Below, piece after piece: positions 50,973 to 52,154 of a stretch of 52,154 nt of DNA (its first letter is position 1; each line of letters starts with the position of its first letter). The DNA is from CAWJEL01 sp964647255 (GTDB lineage: Bacteria > Chloroflexota > Anaerolineae > CG2-30-64-16), in the NCBI GenBank assembly GCA_964647255.1, contig CAZYGI010000022.1, positions 1 to 52,154 on the forward strand, in the 5' to 3' direction. The notes under the pieces are model-generated. The model searched no databases. It was not told the DNA's origin and was given only the letters and a program-made list of their open reading frames with translations. Both the position numbers and the translations under genes were made by a program.

Positions 50973-52154
50973 ATGCGTATGTCTCGCCTGTTCGGCCGGA
51001 CGCTGCGTGAGGCGCCCGCCGATGCGGAAGTCATCAGCCACCAGCTTCTGGTGCGCGCCGGCTTCATCCGCCAGCTCGGCGCCGGCATCTTCAGCTATCT
51101 GCCGTTTGCCAAGCGTTCGCTGACCAAGATCGAAAACATCATGCGGGAGGAGATCAACGCCATCGGTGGGCAGGAAGTGACCATGCCGGTGGTCCATCCG
51201 GCCGATCTCTGGCAGGAGACCGGGCGGTGGCACCAGATCGGCTCGGAGATGGGCCGGTTCAAGGACAAATCCGACCACGACATGGTGCTTGCGATGACCC
51301 ATGAGGAGGTCGTAGCGGACCTTGTGCGGAGCGAAATCCGTTCCTACCGCCAGCTTCCGGCCCTGGTCTACCACATCCAGACCAAGTGGCGCGATGATCC
51401 GCGGCCGCGCGCCGGGTTGATCCGGGTGCGCGAGTTCACCATGCTGGACAGCTACAGCCTGGACGCCGATTTTGCCGGGCTGGACGCGCAGTACCGGGCC
51501 CACTACACCGCCTATTTTCGCATCTTCGGCCGCTGCGGGCTCTCCACGATTGCGGTCAAGTCGGACACGGGGATGATGGGCGGCAAGCTGGCGCACGAGT
51601 ACATGTACCTGACCCCGATCGGCGAGGACACGTTGATCCTCTGCGACGGGTGCGGCTACACGGCCAACCGCCAGGTGGCGGCGTTCCGCAAGCCTGAACC
51701 CCCGGCGGAAGCCCCGCGGCCGCTCGAAAAGATCCCGACCCCGCACACCAGCACCATCGCCGACCTGGCGGCGCTGCTTGGCGTGCCCGAGAGCCGCACG
51801 GCGAAGGCGGTGTTTCTGATGGCGACCGTCTCGGCGCCCAACCCGGCGGGGGCGGCGGATGCGGGTGATACAGAGCAGTTCGTCTTTGCGGTGATCCGCG
51901 GCGATATGGAGGTCAACGAGACCAAGCTTGCCAATGCGGTTCACGCGAAGGCGTTGCGACCCGCTGTCGAGGCCGAAATCCGGGCCGTGGGCGCGACGCC
52001 GGGCTATGCCTCACCCGTCGGGCTGGGGGATGTCCTGGTTGTTGTGGATGATCTGGTGCCAGCCGCGGCCAACCTGGTCGCGGGCGCCAACGAAGAAGGG
52101 TATCACCTGCTGAACGTCAACTACGGCCGCGATTACACTGCGGCGATCGTGACC
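50973..52154 (+). CDS. proS: Prolyl-tRNA synthetase (partial, runs off the right edge)
   Basis: Charges tRNA-Pro. 394 codons are visible, bacterial type. The start MRMSRLFGRTLREAPADAEV is preceded by AAGGAG. Class II motifs: GAGIFSYLPFAKR, TMPVVHPADLWQETGRW (motif 1 region), TKWRDDPRPRAGLIRVREFT (motif 2). The inserted editing domain begins near HTSTIADLAALLGVP and continues to the edge. Motif 3 and the anticodon domain lie beyond the window. Confidence 0.93.
   Translation, partial: MRMSRLFGRTLREAPADAEVISHQLLVRAGFIRQLGAGIFSYLPFAKRSLTKIENIMREEINAIGGQEVTMPVVHPADLWQETGRWHQIGSEMGRFKDKSDHDMVLAMTHEEVVADLVRSEIRSYRQLPALVYHIQTKWRDDPRPRAGLIRVREFTMLDSYSLDADFAGLDAQYRAHYTAYFRIFGRCGLSTIAVKSDTGMMGGKLAHEYMYLTPIGEDTLILCDGCGYTANRQVAAFRKPEPPAEAPRPLEKIPTPHTSTIADLAALLGVPESRTAKAVFLMATVSAPNPAGAADAGDTEQFVFAVIRGDMEVNETKLANAVHAKALRPAVEAEIRAVGATPGYASPVGLGDVLVVVDDLVPAAANLVAGANEEGYHLLNVNYGRDYTAAIVT

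Overview
The window is about 52 kb of GC-rich bacterial DNA with densely packed housekeeping and envelope genes. It looks like an environmental Chloroflexota (Anaerolineae-like) scaffold. The grounds are indirect: secreted proteins ending in a short YLPLMIRN-type tail, split gcvPA/gcvPB, a DevBCA-like exporter, small paralogous proteins beside ArsA-like ATPases, and many short 7-12 nt tandem repeats between and inside genes. The phylum is an inference. A 10-N assembly gap lies at 44857-44866, and proS runs off the right edge.

Layout. 0.2-2.5 kb: sucC-sucD and a small DUF5678-like gene. 2.5-7.5 kb: a CCA-adding-type nucleotidyltransferase, then secD-secF from a consensus promoter with a two-hairpin leader, and a zinc dehydrogenase. 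7.5-11.3 kb: FmdB-type zinc ribbon (minus), D,D-carboxypeptidase, an in-frame RluB/RsuA-Cmk fusion, and plsC. 11.4-13.6 kb: a glmS-ribozyme-like leader and glmS. 13.7-16.4 kb: an amidase-signature enzyme (minus) and a decayed M28 peptidase. 16.5-20 kb: a three-gene DevBCA-like exporter. 20-24.2 kb: glycosyltransferase and VanZ-like genes, facing scpA, panE and a TPR protein on the minus strand.

24.2-29.5 kb: cstA with a roughly 300-nt leader, then a thioredoxin-fold-like protein, two paralogous small proteins and two paralogous ArsA/Get3-like ATPases whose switch motifs are degenerate in different places. This is the strongest candidate for an undescribed system. 29.5-31.2 kb: a one-TM protein and an HTH plus PD-(D/E)XK-like protein. 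31.2-34.9 kb: a glycine-riboswitch-like element and terminator ahead of gcvH-gcvPA-gcvPB. 35-37 kb: a secreted 14-repeat protein. 37.3-46.1 kb (minus): pbpC followed by a 2009-residue alpha-2-macroglobulin lipoprotein. 46.4-52.2 kb: a 1314-residue glycosidase/triple-amidase protein, a MobA-like nucleotidyltransferase and proS.

Cell-wall and envelope functions dominate (GlmS, D,D-carboxypeptidase, PbpC, A2M, amidase, SecDF, PlsC, exporter). The regulatory RNAs fit the genes they precede: glucosamine-6-phosphate for glmS and glycine for gcv. All calls rest on reading the sequence and on family knowledge; no database search was run.
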